A program made the position numbers and the translations under genes. 36,862 bases of DNA from Chitinophagales bacterium (GTDB lineage Bacteria > Bacteroidota > Bacteroidia > Chitinophagales > Chitinophagaceae): the NCBI GenBank assembly GCA_015655015.1, contig JAATFV010000083.1, positions 1 through 36,862 of the forward strand, in the 5' to 3' direction. The notes under the pieces are model-generated. The model made no database searches and was not told where the DNA came from. It saw nothing but the letters and a program-made list of their open reading frames with translations. Shown here one piece after another: positions 34,696-36,862 of the stretch (its first letter is position 1; each line of letters starts with the position of its first letter).

Positions 34696-35343
34696 TCAGG
34701 CCAGCAAACGGCAGACGACCTGGATCACCTGCAGCAAAAAGAAGAGAGGGAGGATGCCCTGCTGATGAAGATGATGGTGGACATATTTGCGGACAAAGCG
34801 GCGGGCCAGCTCCAGGTGCCTTTTCACCGTGAGCCGTGATACCTGCATATACGTTGCGATCTCTTCATAGCTCATTTCCTGTTCATCAGCCAGCAGATAG
34901 ACCTCTCTTTGACGGGGAGGGAGACGGGAAATAACCTGGTGGAGCAAATGGCCGCATTCTCTTTCCTCTATGTGCGTCAACACATTATTATCCGTTTCAC
35001 TCCTGTGCAGATTCTGTCCGATCAGGTATTTTGTCTCCCGGGTAAGCCGTTCCAGGTGATCGAAGACGGTGTTCCTGGAAAGAATGAATAAATAATCTTT
35101 CAGGCAGCGTACCCGTAACAAGGACTCCCGATGATCCCATACTTTAATATAGATCACCTGGACCAGCTCGTGCGCAGCATGCTCATCCTTTACATAAGCC
35201 ATTACAGCGCTGTAGATAGCGGCATTGGTATTATGATAGAGCCTGCTGAAAGCCTGTTCATCTCCCCGGGCTATCCGCGGTAAGAGCTCTTCTTCGTTAT
35301 ATGGATTATTAGCAGACAAGAAACAGAGCCTTTTAAATAGCAT
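34696..35343 (-). CDS. ECF RNA polymerase sigma factor, FecI/Bacteroides-expansion type, with hydrophobic C-terminal tail
   Basis: This 215-residue protein has a sigma-2 region (about 25-90: DEQAFSRLYHNT, AHELVQVIYIKVWDHRE) and a sigma-4 region (about 135-190: RLPPRQREVYLLADEQEMSYEEIATYMQVSRLTVKRHL) with the helix-turn-helix. Region 3 is absent, as in ECF factors. The last 20 or so residues (ILPLFFLLQVIQVVCRLLA) are hydrophobic enough to be a membrane-associated helix or to dock on another protein. It would direct transcription of the PUL2 susC operon when released by FecR. The gene lies 22 bases downstream of the small lipoprotein gene on the same strand. Confidence 0.93.
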   Translation of the reverse strand: MLFKRLCFLSANNPYNEEELLPRIARGDEQAFSRLYHNTNAAIYSAVMAYVKDEHAAHELVQVIYIKVWDHRESLLRVRCLKDYLFILSRNTVFDHLERLTRETKYLIGQNLHRSETDNNVLTHIEERECGHLLHQVISRLPPRQREVYLLADEQEMSYEEIATYMQVSRLTVKRHLELARRFVRKYVHHHLHQQGILPLFFLLQVIQVVCRLLA

Positions 35344-35365
35344 TAATAGTTACGGATGCTGTCGA

Positions 35366-35893
35366 TTACTGTTTTTTAAGGAGCAGGCTTAAGGGAGCCG
35401 TGCCAAGACCGGGAATAGCGACAGTCAGTGAGAGCGCCAGGGAATCACTGTTGATGCTATTGATCCAATGCGGGTCATTGACCTTACCGGCCGTGGTCAG
35501 CTTCAGGACGGCATCATAAACATCCAGTCCCCAGGACCCGCTGTTGCCGGCTACGGGAAGGATCAGGCTGGTATTGCCGTCGATCCGGTAGGTGCCGCTG
35601 TCCGTGAAATTATAGATGTTCCTGGTGGTGTTGGCAAAGAGGGCGGCAACACCGAAAGCTTTCAGATAGGGGTCGGTGAGAACGCTCGTGCCGGCGGTGA
35701 AGCTGTAGCTGGTGCCGCTGACCTTGACGCTGACGGGAACGCCCAGCACAATATCCGTTTGTGCCCAGCTGCCGGTCACGATCTGGTATTTATACGATTT
35801 TGCGGCGGCGCCTTTGTCTTTGCTACAGGAAACGAAGGTGATGCAGGTGATCACCAGGCCCAGGCACAGGGCTGCGAAGGAGGTCTTTTTCAT
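35366..35893 (-). CDS. Small hypothetical lipoprotein upstream of the sigma factor
   Basis: This 175-residue protein has a clear lipoprotein signal (hydrophobic 8-21, lipobox FVSC, Cys about 23) and a mature part that looks beta-rich, with strands such as YKYQIVTGSWAQTDIVLG and TYRIDGNTSLILPVAG. The fold resembles lipocalin-like lipoproteins of Bacteroidota, but I cannot name a family. It ends 22 bases before the sigma factor start, so it may be the first gene of the operon and share its control. Function unknown. Confidence 0.6.
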   Translation of the reverse strand: MKKTSFAALCLGLVITCITFVSCSKDKGAAAKSYKYQIVTGSWAQTDIVLGVPVSVKVSGTSYSFTAGTSVLTDPYLKAFGVAALFANTTRNIYNFTDSGTYRIDGNTSLILPVAGNSGSWGLDVYDAVLKLTTAGKVNDPHWINSINSDSLALSLTVAIPGLGTAPLSLLLKKQ

Positions 35894-36167
35894 AAAGCGT
35901 TGTTTTGAGGAGTTAATTTTTAATCAGGCCTTTGACAGTGTGCTAACTTTCGTATGTTCGTCAACGGTATATTTACCTATTTCTGCTGCGAATTTAGGGA
36001 AAGCAGACGTCTGCCGATTTGAAGATAAGACATCATAACAATAAGTTAATAGAAAATCGAGGAAATTGGTAGCCGGTATAGGCAGGAGTTTTATAGGCTA
36101 TGAATTTATTGTCAAGGAGTTGTGAATAAATATTCCTGCCTGGCTGCCCGTGACTTGAAACTTCCTG

Positions 36168-36862
36168 TCAGGCCGCATGCGGGAAGAACAGATAACACAG
36201 TAAGATCGAAGTGAGGATGCCCGCCAGGTCGGCCAGCAGCATGGCGCCGATGGAATAACGGGTGTTTTTGATGGAAACCGACCCAAAGTAAACGGCGACC
36301 ACATAGAAGGTTGACTCGGAAGAGCCTTGCAGGATGCCGGAGAGGCGGGCGGCGAAGGAATTATTGCCAAAAGTTGTCATGGTATCCACCATCATTCCCC
36401 GGGCTCCCGCACTGCTGAAAGGCTTGATCAATGCCGTCGGCAGTCCATCTACGAAACGGGTATCGGCGCCAATGGCCGTGAAAAAATGTTTGACCCCTCC
36501 AATCACGATATCGAAAGCGCCGCTGGTGCGTAAGAGACTGATCGCTACCAGCATGCCCACCAGGTAGGGTATGATCCGGACGGCTGTTTCAAAACCTCCC
36601 CTGGCTCCTTGTACGAAGGCATCGAAAATATTGATCTTCTTATAAAGGGCGCCTCCGATGATCAGCAGGAAAATAAGCAGGATCATTCCGCTGGCCAATG
36701 TTCTTGAAAAAGATTGTACCCCTTCCGCGTCGAGGGTCCGCAGATACATCACCACCGCTGCAATGATGACGGAAAGGCCCCCTATCCATAAGAGGATCAC
36801 CGGCTGGAAAAGATTGATCTTTTGCTTGATAGCAACGATCGACATAGAGGCAATGGTGGCTA
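36168..36862 (-). CDS. SpmB-like nucleoside-recognition (Gate) membrane protein, 5' end cut by the window
   Basis: The minus-strand frame is open to the window's right edge (upstream of the Met at 36845 it reads ATIAS with no stop), so the gene continues outside. The visible 230 or so residues form at least four membrane segments and carry the SpmB pattern: GARGGFETAVRIIPYLVGMLVA, SSAGARGMMVD and STFYVVAVYFGSVSIKNTRYSIGAMLLADL. In Bacteroidota this domain is usually fused behind a SpmA-like half, which would lie in the missing part. Despite the name it is not linked to sporulation here; Gate-domain proteins are thought to be transporters or transport regulators. Confidence 0.85.
   Translation of the reverse strand, partial: ATIASMSIVAIKQKINLFQPVILLWIGGLSVIIAAVVMYLRTLDAEGVQSFSRTLASGMILLIFLLIIGGALYKKINIFDAFVQGARGGFETAVRIIPYLVGMLVAISLLRTSGAFDIVIGGVKHFFTAIGADTRFVDGLPTALIKPFSSAGARGMMVDTMTTFGNNSFAARLSGILQGSSESTFYVVAVYFGSVSIKNTRYSIGAMLLADLAGILTSILLCYLFFPHAA

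Noticed and set aside
35894..36167. Possible gene or RNA between the small lipoprotein and the SpmB-like gene
   Set aside because: Only short frames and no strong hairpin with a T-tract; a GGCAGGA/TCCTGCC pair is about 50 bases apart and not convincing.

Overview
The window looks like a chromosomal segment of a Bacteroidota bacterium, most likely from the Chitinophagaceae or a close relative. The evidence is two SusC/SusD pairs, a FecI-type sigma factor with a FecR anti-sigma factor, a SpmB-type protein, the set LptD, Amidase_3, MCE and OstA-like protein, and matches to the Bacteroidota -7 promoter box (TAnnTTTG). The taxonomic call rests on protein style and gene order, not on a marker search.

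Layout. Positions 1-3.93 kb look like the end of a genomic island: a cut-off IS3-family element, a short ORF fragment, a single-chain GmrSD-type (DUF262+DUF1524) defence gene and a tyrosine integrase. All lie beside the 3' end of tRNA-Arg(TCT) at 3927-4000, the probable attachment site. The first 2.4 kb is clearly more AT-rich than the rest. From 4.2 to 8.1 kb are core genes on the plus strand: an EF-G paralogue, ung and a PlsC acyltransferase. From 8.1 to 16.1 kb is an envelope-biogenesis block: lptD on the minus strand, and divergently an amidase, an MCE/MlaD protein and an OstA-like protein with a long repeat insertion. From 16.7 to 22.3 kb is a SusC-SusD-DUF4397 operon (PUL1). It converges on a second, minus-strand locus (PUL2, 35.9-22.4 kb): small lipoprotein, ECF sigma, FecR, STN-type SusC, SusD, PqaA-like hydrolase, alkaline-phosphatase-superfamily enzyme, and a three-domain GDPD/esterase/ChbG fusion. 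The right edge cuts a SpmB-like membrane gene.

How it works together (inference). In PUL2 the STN domain of SusC would signal through FecR to the sigma factor when the ligand is bound. The downstream enzymes are hydrolases for phosphodiesters, esters and N-acetyl groups, with no recognisable glycoside hydrolase. This suggests a phosphodiester-containing substrate, such as a teichoic-acid-like polymer or glycerophosphodiesters, rather than a plain polysaccharide. The envelope block would build and transport LPS and remodel peptidoglycan.

The least expected signals are non-coding: (1) a run of strong hairpins, two followed by T-tracts, in the lptD leader; (2) a related GGACAAAG...CAGGAG/CTCCTG...T-tract motif in the PUL1 susC leader; (3) a candidate antisense small RNA, with a -7 box, three hairpins and a terminator, opposite the PUL2 susC leader. 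The most unusual proteins are the three-enzyme fusion and the OstA-like protein with hendecad 'ADSI' repeats.
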